Assembly: GCF_000717245.1 (NCBI RefSeq)
Contig: NZ_JNYQ01000005.1
Span: 186,001 to 250,000, forward strand
Length of the DNA stretch: 64,000 bases
Reading direction: 5' to 3'
DNA from: Kitasatospora papulosa
Lineage (GTDB): Bacteria; Actinomycetota; Actinomycetes; Streptomycetales; Streptomycetaceae
Shown one piece after another: positions 48,529-57,843 of the stretch. Every line of letters begins with the position of its first letter. Position 1 is the stretch's first letter. Below the pieces are notes generated by a model that did not search any database, was not told the origin of the DNA, and was given only the letters and a program-made list of their open reading frames with translations. The position numbers and the translations under genes were made by a program.

Positions 48529-51500
48529 ATGAGCCTGCACGGTCTGCTGGACGTCGTCGTCACCGACCCGGCGCTCTCCGAAGCGGTGAAGGCCGCATCC
48601 GACGGCCACCGGGCCCACGTCGACCTGGTCGGTCCGCCCGCCGCACGCCCCTTCGCCGTGGCCGCGCTGGCCCGCGAGGCCGCACGCACCGTGCTGGCCG
48701 TCACCGCCACCGGCCGCGAGGCCGAGGACCTGGCCGCGGCGCTGCGGACCCTGCTGCCCCCCGACACCGTGGCGGAGTTCCCCTCCTGGGAGACCCTGCC
48801 CCACGAGCGGCTCTCGCCCCGCTCCGACACCGTCGGCCGCCGTCTCGCCGTGCTGCGCAGGCTCGCGCACCCCCGGCCGGACGACCCGGAGACCGGCCCG
48901 GTCAAGGTCGTCGTCGCACCGGTGCGTTCCGTGCTCCAGCCGCAGGTCAAGGGCCTCGGCGACCTGGAGCCCGTGGCGCTGAGCAGTGGGCAGACCGCGG
49001 ATCTGGGCGAGGTCGTGGACGCGCTCGCGGCAGCGGCGTACGCCCGTGTCGAGCTGGTCGAGAAGCGCGGGGAGTTCGCCGTGCGCGGCGGGATCCTGGA
49101 CGTCTTCCCGCCGACCGAGGAGCACCCCCTCCGGGTCGAGTTCTGGGGCGACGACGTCGAGGAGATCCGCTACTTCAAGATCGCCGACCAGCGGTCCCTG
49201 GAGGTCGCCGCTCACGGACTGTGGGCCCCGCCCTGCCGTGAGCTGCTGCTCACCGAGGACGTGCGCACCCGGGCGGCGGCCCTCGCCGAGGCGCACCCGG
49301 AGCTGGGCGAGCTGCTGGGGAAGATCGCCGAGGGCATCGCCGTCGAGGGCATGGAGTCGCTGGCCCCGGTGCTGGTCGACGAGATGGAGCTGCTGCTGGA
49401 CGTCCTGCCGAAGGGCTCGATGGCGCTGGTCTGCGACCCGGAGCGGGTGCGGACGAGGGCGGCGGACCTCGTGGCGACCAGCCAGGAGTTCCTCCAGGCG
49501 TCCTGGGCGGCCACCGCGGGCGGGGGAGAGGCCCCGATCGACGTGGGCGCGGCGTCCCTGTGGGGCATCGCCGACGTCCGTGAGAGGGCCCGTGAGCTGG
49601 GCATGATGTGGTGGTCCACCTCTCCGTTCGCCGCCGACGAGGAGCTGGACGGGGACACCCTGAAGCTCGGGATGCACGCCCCGGAGGCGTATCGGGGCGA
49701 CACGGCCCGGGCGCTCGCCGACACCAAGGGGTGGCTGGCCGAGGGCTGGCGCACGGTGTACGTCACGGAGGGGCAGGGCCCGGCCTCCCGTACGGTCGAG
49801 GTGCTGGGCGGCGAGGGCATCGCGGCCAGGCTCGACCCGGACCTGGCCGATCTCGCGCCCTCGCTCGTCCACGTCTCGTGCGGGGCGATCGACCACGGCT
49901 TCGTCGATCCGGCGCTGAAGCTGGCCGTGCTGACCGAGACGGACCTGACCGGGCAGCGGACCGCCAGCAAGGACCTGGGACGGATGCCGGCGCGGCGCCG
50001 TAAGTCCATCGACCCGCTGACCCTGCAGGCGGGCGACTTCATCGTCCACGAGCAGCACGGGGTCGGCCGGTACATCGAGATGGTCCAGCGCACCGTGCAG
50101 GGCGCGACCCGCGAGTACCTCCTCGTCGAGTACGCCCCCGCCAAGCGCGGCCAGCCCGGCGACCGGCTCTACATCCCCACGGACCAGCTGGAGCAGGTCA
50201 CCAAGTACGTCGGCGGCGAGGCCCCGACCCTGCACCGGCTCGGCGGCGCCGACTGGACGAAGACGAAGCAGCGGGCCAAGAAGGCGGTCAAGGAGATCGC
50301 CGCCGACCTGATCAAGCTGTACTCGGCGCGCATGGCGGCGCCCGGCCACGCCTTCGGGCCGGACACCCCGTGGCAGCGTGAGCTGGAGGACGCCTTCCCG
50401 TACGCCGAGACGCCCGACCAGCTGTCCACGATCGCCGAGGTCAAGGAGGACATGGAGAAGTCCGTCCCGATGGACCGGCTGATCTGCGGTGACGTCGGGT
50501 ACGGCAAGACGGAGATCGCGGTGCGCGCGGCCTTCAAGGCGGTCCAGGACGGCAAGCAGGTCGCGGTGCTCGTGCCGACGACGCTCCTGGTCCAGCAGCA
50601 CTTCGGCACGTTCACCGAGCGGTACGCGCAGTTCCCGGTCAACGTGCGGGCACTGAGCCGGTTCCAGTCCGACACCGAGTCGAAGGCGACGCTGGAGGGG
50701 CTGAAGGACGGGTCCGTGGACCTGGTCATCGGCACGCACCGGCTGTTCTCGTCGGAGACGAAGTTCAAGGACCTGGGTCTGGTCATCGTCGACGAGGAGC
50801 AGCGCTTCGGTGTCGAGCACAAGGAGCAGCTGAAGAAGCTCCGGGCCAACGTGGACGTACTCACGATGTCGGCGACCCCCATCCCCCGTACGCTCGAAAT
50901 GGCCGTCACGGGCATCCGCGAGATGTCGACGATCACGACGCCCCCGGAGGAGCGGCACCCCGTCCTCACGTTCGTCGGGCCGTACGAGGAGAAGCAGATC
51001 GGCGCGGCCGTGCGCCGTGAACTCCTGCGTGAGGGACAGGTCTTCTACATCCACAACCGGGTCGAGTCCATCGACCGGGCCGCGGCCAGGCTGCGCGAGA
51101 TCGTGCCCGAGGCGCGGATCGCGACGGCGCACGGGCAGATGGGCGAGAGCCAGCTGGAGCAGGTCGTCGTCGACTTCTGGGAGAAGAGGTTCGACGTGCT
51201 GGTCTCGACGACGATCGTCGAGTCCGGTATCGACATCTCGAACGCCAACACGCTGATCGTGGAGCGCGGCGACAACTTCGGGCTCTCGCAGCTGCACCAG
51301 CTGCGTGGCCGTGTCGGCCGCGGCCGGGACCGGGGCTACTCCTACTTCCTGTACCCGCCGGAGAAGCCGCTGACGGAGACCGCGCACGAGCGTCTGGCGA
51401 CGATCGCCCAGCACACCGAGATGGGCGCGGGCATGTACGTGGCGATGAAGGACCTGGAGATCCGCGGCGCGGGGAACCTGCTCGGCGGTGAACAGTCCGG

Positions 51501-52059
51501 CCACATCGCGGGGGTCGGCTTCGACCTGTACATCCGGATGGTCGGCGAGGCGGTGGCGGACTACCGGGCCGCCGTGGACGGCGGGGTGGAGGAGGAGCCG
51601 CCGCTGGAGGTCAAGATCGAGCTGCCGGTCGACGCGCACGTCCCGCACGACTACGCCCCGGGCGAGCGGCTGCGCCTCCAGGCGTACCGTGCCATCGCCT
51701 CCGCGAACTCGGAGGACGACATCCGGGCGGTGCGCGAGGAGCTCACCGACCGCTACGGCAAGCTGCCGGAGCCGGTGGAGAACCTCCTGCTGGTGGCGGG
51801 CCTGCGGATGCTGGCCCGGGCCTGCGGGGTGGGCGAGATCGTGCTGCAGGGGCCGAACATCCGCTTCGCGCCGGTGGAGCTGCGCGAGTCGCAGGAGCTG
51901 CGGCTGAAGCGGCTGCACCCCAAGACGATCTTCAAGCCGGCCACGCGTCAGATCCTGGTACCGCGCCCGACCGCGGGGCGGATCGGCGGGAAGCCGGTGG
52001 TGGGGCGCGAACTCCTCTCGTGGACCGGGGAGTTCCTTACGACGATCCTGGGGTCGTAG
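48529..52059 (+). CDS. mfd: Transcription-repair coupling factor
   Basis: The 1176-aa protein removes RNA polymerase stalled at DNA damage and recruits UvrA. The N-terminal part is a UvrB-like module (FPSWETLPHERLSPRSDTVGRR). The RNA polymerase-interacting domain follows (LQAGDFIVHEQHGVGRYIEM, about residues 498-517). The translocase has Walker A CGDVGYGKTE, DEEQRFG, TMSATPIPRTLEMA and STTIVESGIDISNANT, with LHQLRGRVGRG. The TRCF C-terminal domain then ends the protein. ATG 48529 gives the usual short N-terminus, and upstream extension is unlike the family. The 3' end overlaps the convergent TetR gene by 23 bases. Confidence 0.97.
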   Translation: MSLHGLLDVVVTDPALSEAVKAASDGHRAHVDLVGPPAARPFAVAALAREAARTVLAVTATGREAEDLAAALRTLLPPDTVAEFPSWETLPHERLSPRSDTVGRRLAVLRRLAHPRPDDPETGPVKVVVAPVRSVLQPQVKGLGDLEPVALSSGQTADLGEVVDALAAAAYARVELVEKRGEFAVRGGILDVFPPTEEHPLRVEFWGDDVEEIRYFKIADQRSLEVAAHGLWAPPCRELLLTEDVRTRAAALAEAHPELGELLGKIAEGIAVEGMESLAPVLVDEMELLLDVLPKGSMALVCDPERVRTRAADLVATSQEFLQASWAATAGGGEAPIDVGAASLWGIADVRERARELGMMWWSTSPFAADEELDGDTLKLGMHAPEAYRGDTARALADTKGWLAEGWRTVYVTEGQGPASRTVEVLGGEGIAARLDPDLADLAPSLVHVSCGAIDHGFVDPALKLAVLTETDLTGQRTASKDLGRMPARRRKSIDPLTLQAGDFIVHEQHGVGRYIEMVQRTVQGATREYLLVEYAPAKRGQPGDRLYIPTDQLEQVTKYVGGEAPTLHRLGGADWTKTKQRAKKAVKEIAADLIKLYSARMAAPGHAFGPDTPWQRELEDAFPYAETPDQLSTIAEVKEDMEKSVPMDRLICGDVGYGKTEIAVRAAFKAVQDGKQVAVLVPTTLLVQQHFGTFTERYAQFPVNVRALSRFQSDTESKATLEGLKDGSVDLVIGTHRLFSSETKFKDLGLVIVDEEQRFGVEHKEQLKKLRANVDVLTMSATPIPRTLEMAVTGIREMSTITTPPEERHPVLTFVGPYEEKQIGAAVRRELLREGQVFYIHNRVESIDRAAARLREIVPEARIATAHGQMGESQLEQVVVDFWEKRFDVLVSTTIVESGIDISNANTLIVERGDNFGLSQLHQLRGRVGRGRDRGYSYFLYPPEKPLTETAHERLATIAQHTEMGAGMYVAMKDLEIRGAGNLLGGEQSGHIAGVGFDLYIRMVGEAVADYRAAVDGGVEEEPPLEVKIELPVDAHVPHDYAPGERLRLQAYRAIASANSEDDIRAVREELTDRYGKLPEPVENLLLVAGLRMLARACGVGEIVLQGPNIRFAPVELRESQELRLKRLHPKTIFKPATRQILVPRPTAGRIGGKPVVGRELLSWTGEFLTTILGS

Positions 52060-52621
52060 GAGGGCGGAAGAGGAATCCGGCGACGGACCGGAACAGTTCC
52101 GCGGGGTCCTTCCCGTCGACCGGTCCGTCGAGGTTGCCCGTCAGCAGCAGGGTGGCGAAGCCGTGGGCGAGTGACCAGGCGGCGATGCCCGCGAGCCGGG
52201 CGTCCTCGCCCCGGGCCGCGTCGGTCAGGTCGTCGACACCGGCGCGGAGCTCGTCCGTGGCGCGTGCCTTCGCCGTGAGCAGTGCCGTGTCGTCGGTCCG
52301 GTGGAGCTCGGGGCGGAACATCACCTGGAAGTGGGCCGGGTGCCGGGCGGCGAACCGTACGTAGGCCACGCCTCGTTCCTGGAGGTCGGGGGCCTCGGCC
52401 AGGGCGTCCGCGAAGAGCGCGTACCCCTCGGCGGCGACGGCGGTGAGCAGGCCGGTGCGGTCCTTGAAGTGGTGGGCCGGTGCGGCGTGCGAGACGCCCG
52501 CGCGGCGTGCGAGGTCGCGCAAGGAGAGGGCGTCGGGGCCTTCCTGGGCGATGGCGTCGAGGGCGGCGGTGAGCAGGGCCCGTCGCAGGTCACCGTGGTG
52601 GTAGGCGCGTTCGGTGGTCAT
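52037..52621 (-). CDS. TetR family transcriptional regulator
   Basis: The 194-aa protein has the TetR DNA-binding domain at residues 6-55: HHGDLRRALLTAALDAIAQEG, then LSLRDLARRAGVSHAAPAHHFKDRTGLL. The C-terminal domain has the WHG-type pattern (FRPELHRTDD, then GIAAWSLAHGFATLLLTGNL). It is divergent from a SCO6745-type gene. Two copies of a 17-bp repeat lie between them and are the likely operators for both. Confidence 0.9.
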   Translation of the reverse strand: MTTERAYHHGDLRRALLTAALDAIAQEGPDALSLRDLARRAGVSHAAPAHHFKDRTGLLTAVAAEGYALFADALAEAPDLQERGVAYVRFAARHPAHFQVMFRPELHRTDDTALLTAKARATDELRAGVDDLTDAARGEDARLAGIAAWSLAHGFATLLLTGNLDGPVDGKDPAELFRSVAGFLFRPPTTPGSS

Positions 52622-52640
52622 GGGACGTACGGTACGCGGA

Positions 52641-52699
52641 ATCTAGTCATTGACAAGTTCGCGGGACGGGCGCACCCTGAACATCTAGTCACTGACAAG
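52641..52699. promoter_or_regulatory. Duplicated TetR operator
   Basis: ATCTAGTCATTGACAAG (52641-52657) and ATCTAGTCACTGACAAG (52683-52699) match at 16 of 17 positions and start 42 bases apart. Each contains CTAGTCA-N-TGACAAG, a near-palindrome with 6 of 7 positions paired. The copies sit 20 and 62 bases upstream of the TetR start and about 30-85 bases upstream of the divergent gene. Confidence 0.7.
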
Positions 52700-52726
52700 A
52701 TTGACCGGGGAGCGGGAGGTCGGGAG

Positions 52727-53593
52727 ATGTCCGACGAGTCGGGTCGGGTGCGTCGGATGTGGCACCTGTGCGAGCCCTTGCACGCCGTCGTCTACTACGC
52801 GCCTGAGGCCTTCGAGGAGGCGGCGGCGCTGGGATACGCCACCGACGAGCGATGGCCGAGCTACTTCGCCTGGCGTGCCGCGCCGCTCGGGGCGGTGGAC
52901 GCGGACCGGGTGACCGGGACGTTCCACAGCTTCAGCCCCCGCATGGTCGGCGCGTACGTGCCGGCCGTCTGGTCCGTCGCCTTCCCGGACGCCGTGCTCG
53001 CGGCCCGGGCGAGAGCGGTCGACCGGGCGTACCGGGCGCTGTTCGGGGACCGGGTGGACGGCCCCGAGCTCGCCGAGGCGGCTGAGCTCGCCCGGCGGGC
53101 GGCGTCGGCGGCGGACGTGACCGGACGCCCCCTCGCCGCGGCCGCCGCCGCGCTGCCCTGGCCCGACGAGCCGCACGTGGCGCTCTGGCACGCGGCGACG
53201 ATCCTGCGGGAGCACCGGGGGGACGGCCATGTGACGGCGCTGATCGAGGCGGGCCTCGATCCGGTGGAGTCCCTGGTCTCCTTCGCCGCCGTCGGCGCCG
53301 CCCGCCCGGAGGTCTTCGCGAGCCGGGGATGGAGCGAGGCGGAGTGGTCGGCGGGCGGCGGCCGTCTGATGGAGCGCGGGCTTCAGGAGGAGGACGGGAC
53401 GGCGACGGACGCCGGACACCTGCTGCGTGCCGACGTGGAACGGCGTACGGACGAACTGGCCGCCGGCCCGTGGGCCGCGCTGGACGCGGCGGAGCGTGAG
53501 CGGTTGTCGGAGCTGCTCGGGCCCCTGTGGGTGGACGTGATCGGCTCGGGACTGCTGCCGTCCGAGAACACGCTGGGCATCGGGAAGGTGTGA
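52727..53593 (+). CDS. SCO6745-like / helix-turn-helix-associated hypothetical protein
   Basis: The 288-aa soluble, mostly helical protein fits the group annotated in Streptomyces as SCO6745 family: RRMWHLCEPLHAVVYYAPEAFEEAAALGY near the N-terminus, YFAWRAAPLGAV, FHSFSPRMVGAYVPAVWSVAFP, and a C-terminal WVDVIGSGLLPSENTLGIG. No enzymatic motif is recognised. Position and paired operators suggest control by the divergent TetR regulator. GGGAGGTC about 6 bases before ATG 52727 is the ribosome-binding site. Confidence 0.75.
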   Translation: MSDESGRVRRMWHLCEPLHAVVYYAPEAFEEAAALGYATDERWPSYFAWRAAPLGAVDADRVTGTFHSFSPRMVGAYVPAVWSVAFPDAVLAARARAVDRAYRALFGDRVDGPELAEAAELARRAASAADVTGRPLAAAAAALPWPDEPHVALWHAATILREHRGDGHVTALIEAGLDPVESLVSFAAVGAARPEVFASRGWSEAEWSAGGGRLMERGLQEEDGTATDAGHLLRADVERRTDELAAGPWAALDAAERERLSELLGPLWVDVIGSGLLPSENTLGIGKV

Positions 53594-53686
53594 ACCGGGA
53601 GCGTGGGGAGGGCCGGGACGCCGAGGCCTGCCGGAGCCGTGGCGGGCGTGGGTGCCTGCCCCGTGCCGCGGATCCGGCCTGACGCC

Positions 53687-53692
53687 TAGTCT
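53687..53692 (+). promoter_or_regulatory. -10 element of a probable leaderless HNH-lipoprotein promoter
   Basis: TAGTCT ends 8 bases before GTG 53701, and no ribosome-binding site is visible. Confidence 0.4.
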
Positions 53693-53700
53693 GGTTCGCT

Positions 53701-54438
53701 GTGAAGCCTTCTGACGCAGCGCGCCCCCGAAACCGTTTCCTCGCCCTGGCGACCGTGGCCCTGACGGGTTCTCTGGCCCTGACCGGATGCGACTCCCTCG
53801 ACGAACTGCCCGACCCCACGCGTTCCGAGGCGGCGCCGGCGCCCGGCGGCAGCGCGCTGCAGGCGGCCGAAGGCCTCACCGTCAAGGGCCGGGCCCCGAA
53901 GACCGGGTACGACCGGGACGCGTTCGGGTCGGCCTGGATCGACACCGACCGCAACGGCTGCGGTACCCGCGACGACATCCTCGCCGAGCAGCTGGACGAC
54001 GTGTCCCGGGACGCCGACGGCTGCAAGGTGCTCAGCGGTGTGCTGGATCCCGACCCGTACACCGGGACCCGCATCTCGTTCGAGCGCGGACGCAGCAAGG
54101 TGGACATAGACCATCTCGTCGCCCTCTCCGACGCCTGGCAGAAGGGCGCCCAGAAGTGGAGCGACGGCAAACGGCGGGCGTTCGCGAACGACCCGCTGAA
54201 CCTGGTGGCCGCCGACTCGTCCACCAACCGCCGCAAGGGGGACGGTGACACCGCGACCTGGCTGCCTCCGAACAAGGACTACCGCTGCGCGTACGTCGCG
54301 GGGCAGGTCTCGGTGAAGAAGAAGTACGGGCTGTGGGTCACGCAGGCGGAACTGGACGCCATGAAGGACGTGCTGGCCGGCTGCCCTCAGCAGAAGCTCG
54401 TCGCGGGCGGCAACCCGACGGAGGCGCCGGCACGTTGA
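53701..54438 (+). CDS. Secreted lipoprotein with HNH (DUF1524/GmrSD-type) nuclease domain
   Basis: The 245-aa protein has a signal sequence (FLALATVALTGSLALTGC) with lipobox LTGC near residue 30. A globular domain follows with WIDTDRNGCGTRDDIL and the HNH core KVDIDHLVALSDAW, then FANDPLNLVAADSSTNRRKGDGD. The Asp-His and Asn-Leu-X4-Asn-Arg-X-Lys residues are those of secreted DUF1524 nucleases. It probably degrades extracellular DNA for nutrition or defence. Cysteine pairs suggest disulfides. A long hairpin follows. Confidence 0.85.
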   Translation: MKPSDAARPRNRFLALATVALTGSLALTGCDSLDELPDPTRSEAAPAPGGSALQAAEGLTVKGRAPKTGYDRDAFGSAWIDTDRNGCGTRDDILAEQLDDVSRDADGCKVLSGVLDPDPYTGTRISFERGRSKVDIDHLVALSDAWQKGAQKWSDGKRRAFANDPLNLVAADSSTNRRKGDGDTATWLPPNKDYRCAYVAGQVSVKKKYGLWVTQAELDAMKDVLAGCPQQKLVAGGNPTEAPAR

Positions 54439-54527
54439 GCCGCGGTGCCCCGGGAGGTGCCGCGGCGGGCGCCGCGACCTTGAAGGGCCACCGCGTGAAG
54501 GGCCGTCCGGTGCGGGGCCGGCCCGTA

Positions 54528-54569
54528 GGGCCTCCGGTCCGGACCGTGCGCGGTCCGGAGGGGAGGCCC
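54528..54569. terminator. Bidirectional terminator hairpin
   Basis: TCCGGACCG (54538-54546) and CGGTCCGGA (54551-54559) form the upper stem. GGGCCTCC (54528-54535) and GGAGGCCC (54562-54569) form the lower stem, with a small internal loop. It lies between convergent genes. Confidence 0.65.
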
Positions 54570-54621
54570 TGGGCGAAAGATCTGCGGGCCGAGCCCGCGG
54601 TGCGGGCGGGGCCGGGGCCCT

Positions 54622-55440
54622 TCAGAGCTTCAGCTCCCACTGGCTCGCGTCCCAGTCGAGGCCGGGGCCGACCTCGACGGTCAGGCCCTTCGCGTCGGCC
54701 GGGGCGTCGAAGGCGTACGTCGCCGTGATCTTCTTGCCGGGCAGCACGGTCCCGGAGAAGCCTTCGCCGACCTTGCCGTCGAAGATCTGCTCGGCGTTCA
54801 CACCGTCCTCCCCGGCGCGGGCGTCGACGGTGACGAGCGTCGCGTCGTACTTCTCCTTGCCCTTGTTCTCGATGACGACCGAGACCGTGTAGGCCTTGTT
54901 GCCCTTGGTGTGGCCGATCGCGAACTCGTCGGCGGTGTAGGAGGCCGGGGCGTTCACGGTGACCTCCAGACCGTCGTCGTACGCGGCGGAGTCACCCTCC
55001 CTCAGCACGTCGTCCTTGCCTTCGGTCCCGCCGGCAGCCCCTCCGGCCGCGGCCCCGCCCTCGGCGGCGGGCTTCGCGGAGGCCGAACTGTCGGCCACCG
55101 CCTTGTTGATGTCGGTCACCGCCTCGTCCACGGCCTTGAAGGTCAGGACGGCTCCGACGACCGACAGGATCAGCGCGACCAGGCCGAGGACGGCACCGAA
55201 CGTCGTCACCCCCTTGTTCGTGGCCTCGCCCCGCTTGGCGCGGCCCCGGCCCGCCAGGCCCAGGATCAGCGCGATGAGGCCGAGGATCCCCGCGAGCCAG
55301 AAGAAGAACGGGATGAGCCCGGAGACCGTCCCGATGATGCCGAGGACGAGGGCCGAGATGCCGAGGCCGTTGCGGGCGGGCGAGGAGCCCGGCGGCTGCG
55401 CGGGGGCGTACGGCTGCTGAGGCTGCGTGTGCTGGGACAT
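54622..55440 (-). CDS. Membrane protein with DUF4190-like helices and DUF4352-like domain
   Basis: The 272-aa protein has a Gln/Pro-rich N-terminus and three to four hydrophobic segments with GLGISALVLGIIGTVSGLIPFFFW and NKGVTTFGAVLGLVALILSVVG, the DUF4190 pattern. An Ala/Gly linker follows. An extracytoplasmic beta-rich C-terminal domain, DUF4352-like (VTVNAPASYTA, VSVVIENKGKEKYDATLV, TATYAFDAP), ends the protein. DUF4352 folds resemble immunoglobulin-like carriers, but the function is unknown. The start at 55440 opens MSQHTQPQQPYAP. Confidence 0.8.
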   Translation of the reverse strand: MSQHTQPQQPYAPAQPPGSSPARNGLGISALVLGIIGTVSGLIPFFFWLAGILGLIALILGLAGRGRAKRGEATNKGVTTFGAVLGLVALILSVVGAVLTFKAVDEAVTDINKAVADSSASAKPAAEGGAAAGGAAGGTEGKDDVLREGDSAAYDDGLEVTVNAPASYTADEFAIGHTKGNKAYTVSVVIENKGKEKYDATLVTVDARAGEDGVNAEQIFDGKVGEGFSGTVLPGKKITATYAFDAPADAKGLTVEVGPGLDWDASQWELKL

Positions 55441-55636
55441 GGCTGTGCCCTTCGGTGACGAACGGGGAGTGTGAGCGGAGCAGTTCGGTGCGACGTTCTG
55501 TGCTACGGGTCAATAAGACCATCGACTGTGAACCGAGTCAACATGGAAAACTGCGTGAACCGGCGGAGCGGGGGAATCGGTATGCTCGCCCACACACAGC
55601 AGGCGAACCGACGTGCGCGGAACGGGAGACAGGCCA

Positions 55637-57745
55637 GTGCCGGATAGCTCGACAGAGGTGACCGCGGCCGGAATCGCCAGGCTCGCGGGCGTGGGCCGCG
55701 CGGCCGTCAGCAACTGGCGCCGTCGGCACCCCGATTTCCCGAAACCTGTCGGCGGTACGGAGGCCAGCCCGTCCTTCGCGCTCCCCGAGGTCGAACAGTG
55801 GCTGCGCGACCAGGGCAAGCTCGCCGAGGTCCCCCTGCGTGAGCGGGTCTGGCAGCAGCTGTCCGGCCACCCCGACGGGGCCGTGACCGCACTGGTCCAC
55901 GCGGGGTGCGCCCTGCTGCTCGTCCGGGACAGGCCCACGGCCTGGCTGGAGATGGCCGCGGTCTCGGACGCCCGGATGGCGGAGGTGCTGCCGGTCGCGC
56001 TCGACCACGTCCTCACGAACCGCTTCGGGGAGGGGCGGGCGGTCCCCACGCCCACGGCCTCCGCCCTCCTGCCGTCCGTGCCGCTGCTGCGCGCCACGGC
56101 CGAACTCGCCGCGGAGGCCGGCACCCGGCCGGCCTTCGACTTCCTCTTCGGCCGCCAACTGGACGCCAACCCACGTCAGTACACGCTCACGCCCCCCGGG
56201 CTCGCCGAGCTCATGGCTGACCTCGCGCAGCCGGCCGGGGACGCCGCCCGGCGGGGCGGCGGGAGCGACTCCCGCACGGTCCTCGACCCCGCCGCCGGAA
56301 CGGGGTCCCTGCTGTGCGCCGTCGGCAGGCCCACCGCCCTGTACGCGCAGGAGGCCGACCCCGGCCTGTCGGCCCTCACCGCGCTCCGCCTCGCCCTCCA
56401 CACACAGGGGAGCGGGGCCGACGCGCCCACGCTCACGGCACGCACCGGCGACACCCTGCGCACCGACGCCTTCCCCGGGCTCACGGTGGACACGGTGCTC
56501 TGCCACCCGCCGTTCAACGAGCGCAACTGGGGCCATGACGACCTGGCCTACGACCCGCGCTGGGAGTACGGCTTCCCCGCCCGCACCGAGTCCGAACTCG
56601 CCTGGGTGCAGCACGCCCTCGCGCACCTGCGCGAGGGCGGGACCGCAGTGGTGCTGATGCCCCCCGCCGCGGCCTCACGCCGTTCGGGACGCCGTATCCG
56701 CGCCGACCTGCTGCGGCGCGGAGCCCTCCGCGCCGTCATCGCCCTGCCCGCCGGTGCCGCGCCCCCGTACGGGATCCCGCTGCACATCTGGGTCCTGCGC
56801 AAGCCGGGCGCCGGCCGGCCCCCGGCACCCGAACTGCTCGTCGTCGACGCCGCGGAGTCCGAGGCGTCCGGCGCCCCGGCCGGCCGTGACCGGCTGGACT
56901 GGCCGGCCGTGCGCGGCGCGGTGCTCGACGCGTGGACGCCCTTCGACGCACCGGGGCGCCGCGAGCCCGTCGAGGAACGCCCCGGAACCAGCAGGGCCGT
57001 TCCCGTCATCGAACTCCTCGACGACGACGTGGACCTGGCCCCCGCCCGCCATCTCCCGCCCCCGGCCACCGGCGGCGACGCGGCCGAGCTGGCCCGTGTG
57101 AGGGAGCGGCTGGACGACACCCTCAGGCTGACCGCCCGGCTCACGCCACCGCCCGCCGTCCCCGGCGAACAGGCCAGGCGGCCCGTCACGACGGTCGGTG
57201 AACTGGCGCGCGCGGGCGCCCTGCACCTGCGCACCGGATCGGGCGCGGGCAGCGGCACGGCACCCGTCCTCACCGAGCACGACGTCCTCGCGGGCACGGG
57301 CCCCAGCGGTACACCCTCCGTACCGGCGGGATCACCCGAGGAGGAGCCGCTCCTCCTGGAACCCGGCGACGTCGTCGTGCCCGTGGTCGGCGGCGGATCC
57401 GTCGCCAGGGTCGTCGACGAGGCCACCGCGGGCGCCGTGCTCGGCCGCAACCTCCAGTTGCTGCGGCCCGATCCCGCCGCCCTCGACCCCTGGTTCCTGG
57501 CGGGCTTCCTGCGCGGCACCGCCAACAACCGGCAGGCCAGCAGCTACGCCTCCACCGCGACCCGGCTCGACGCCCGGCGCATCCAGGTGCCCCGGCTCCC
57601 GCTGGACGAACAGCGGCGCTACGGAGAGCGGTTCAGCGTCCTCGCCGCGTTCGAGGACGCGCTCCGCGAGGCGGGACGACTCGGCGGACAGCTGGTGCAG
57701 GGGATGTACGACGGCCTGACGGACGGATCGGTCGCGCCGGAGTGA
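55637..57745 (+). CDS. N-6 DNA methylase-like protein with N-terminal HTH and altered motif IV
   Basis: This 702-aa protein has an N-terminal MerR/HTH-like segment (TAAGIARLAGVGRAAVSNWRRR, residues 8-30). A type I HsdM-like methylase follows (motif I VLDPAAGTGSLL, about residues 216-227). The C-terminal third resembles a target-recognition region (VIQVPRLPLDEQRRYGERF-like end, RIQVPRLPLDEQ). Motif IV reads CHPPFNERNWGHDD. Active N6-adenine enzymes have Asn or Asp where this has His, so catalysis is doubtful. No restriction subunit is adjacent. GTG 55637 follows GGGAG, and TATGCT near 55580 is a likely -10. Confidence 0.82.
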   Translation: MPDSSTEVTAAGIARLAGVGRAAVSNWRRRHPDFPKPVGGTEASPSFALPEVEQWLRDQGKLAEVPLRERVWQQLSGHPDGAVTALVHAGCALLLVRDRPTAWLEMAAVSDARMAEVLPVALDHVLTNRFGEGRAVPTPTASALLPSVPLLRATAELAAEAGTRPAFDFLFGRQLDANPRQYTLTPPGLAELMADLAQPAGDAARRGGGSDSRTVLDPAAGTGSLLCAVGRPTALYAQEADPGLSALTALRLALHTQGSGADAPTLTARTGDTLRTDAFPGLTVDTVLCHPPFNERNWGHDDLAYDPRWEYGFPARTESELAWVQHALAHLREGGTAVVLMPPAAASRRSGRRIRADLLRRGALRAVIALPAGAAPPYGIPLHIWVLRKPGAGRPPAPELLVVDAAESEASGAPAGRDRLDWPAVRGAVLDAWTPFDAPGRREPVEERPGTSRAVPVIELLDDDVDLAPARHLPPPATGGDAAELARVRERLDDTLRLTARLTPPPAVPGEQARRPVTTVGELARAGALHLRTGSGAGSGTAPVLTEHDVLAGTGPSGTPSVPAGSPEEEPLLLEPGDVVVPVVGGGSVARVVDEATAGAVLGRNLQLLRPDPAALDPWFLAGFLRGTANNRQASSYASTATRLDARRIQVPRLPLDEQRRYGERFSVLAAFEDALREAGRLGGQLVQGMYDGLTDGSVAPE

Positions 57746-57843
57746 CGTGAAGCACAACGGTTGCGCACAACCCGGGACCTGATGTCCGTGTCGGTGTATA
57801 CGCTCACTGCACACGTCCGACCCACGCCCTCCGGGAGCAGCAC

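Noticed and set aside
48214..51918. A 1234-codon open frame on the minus strand opposite mfd
   Set aside because: It is a shadow of the GC-biased mfd gene: low-complexity Arg/Gly/Leu/Val composition and no domain motifs, while mfd on the plus strand has every family motif.
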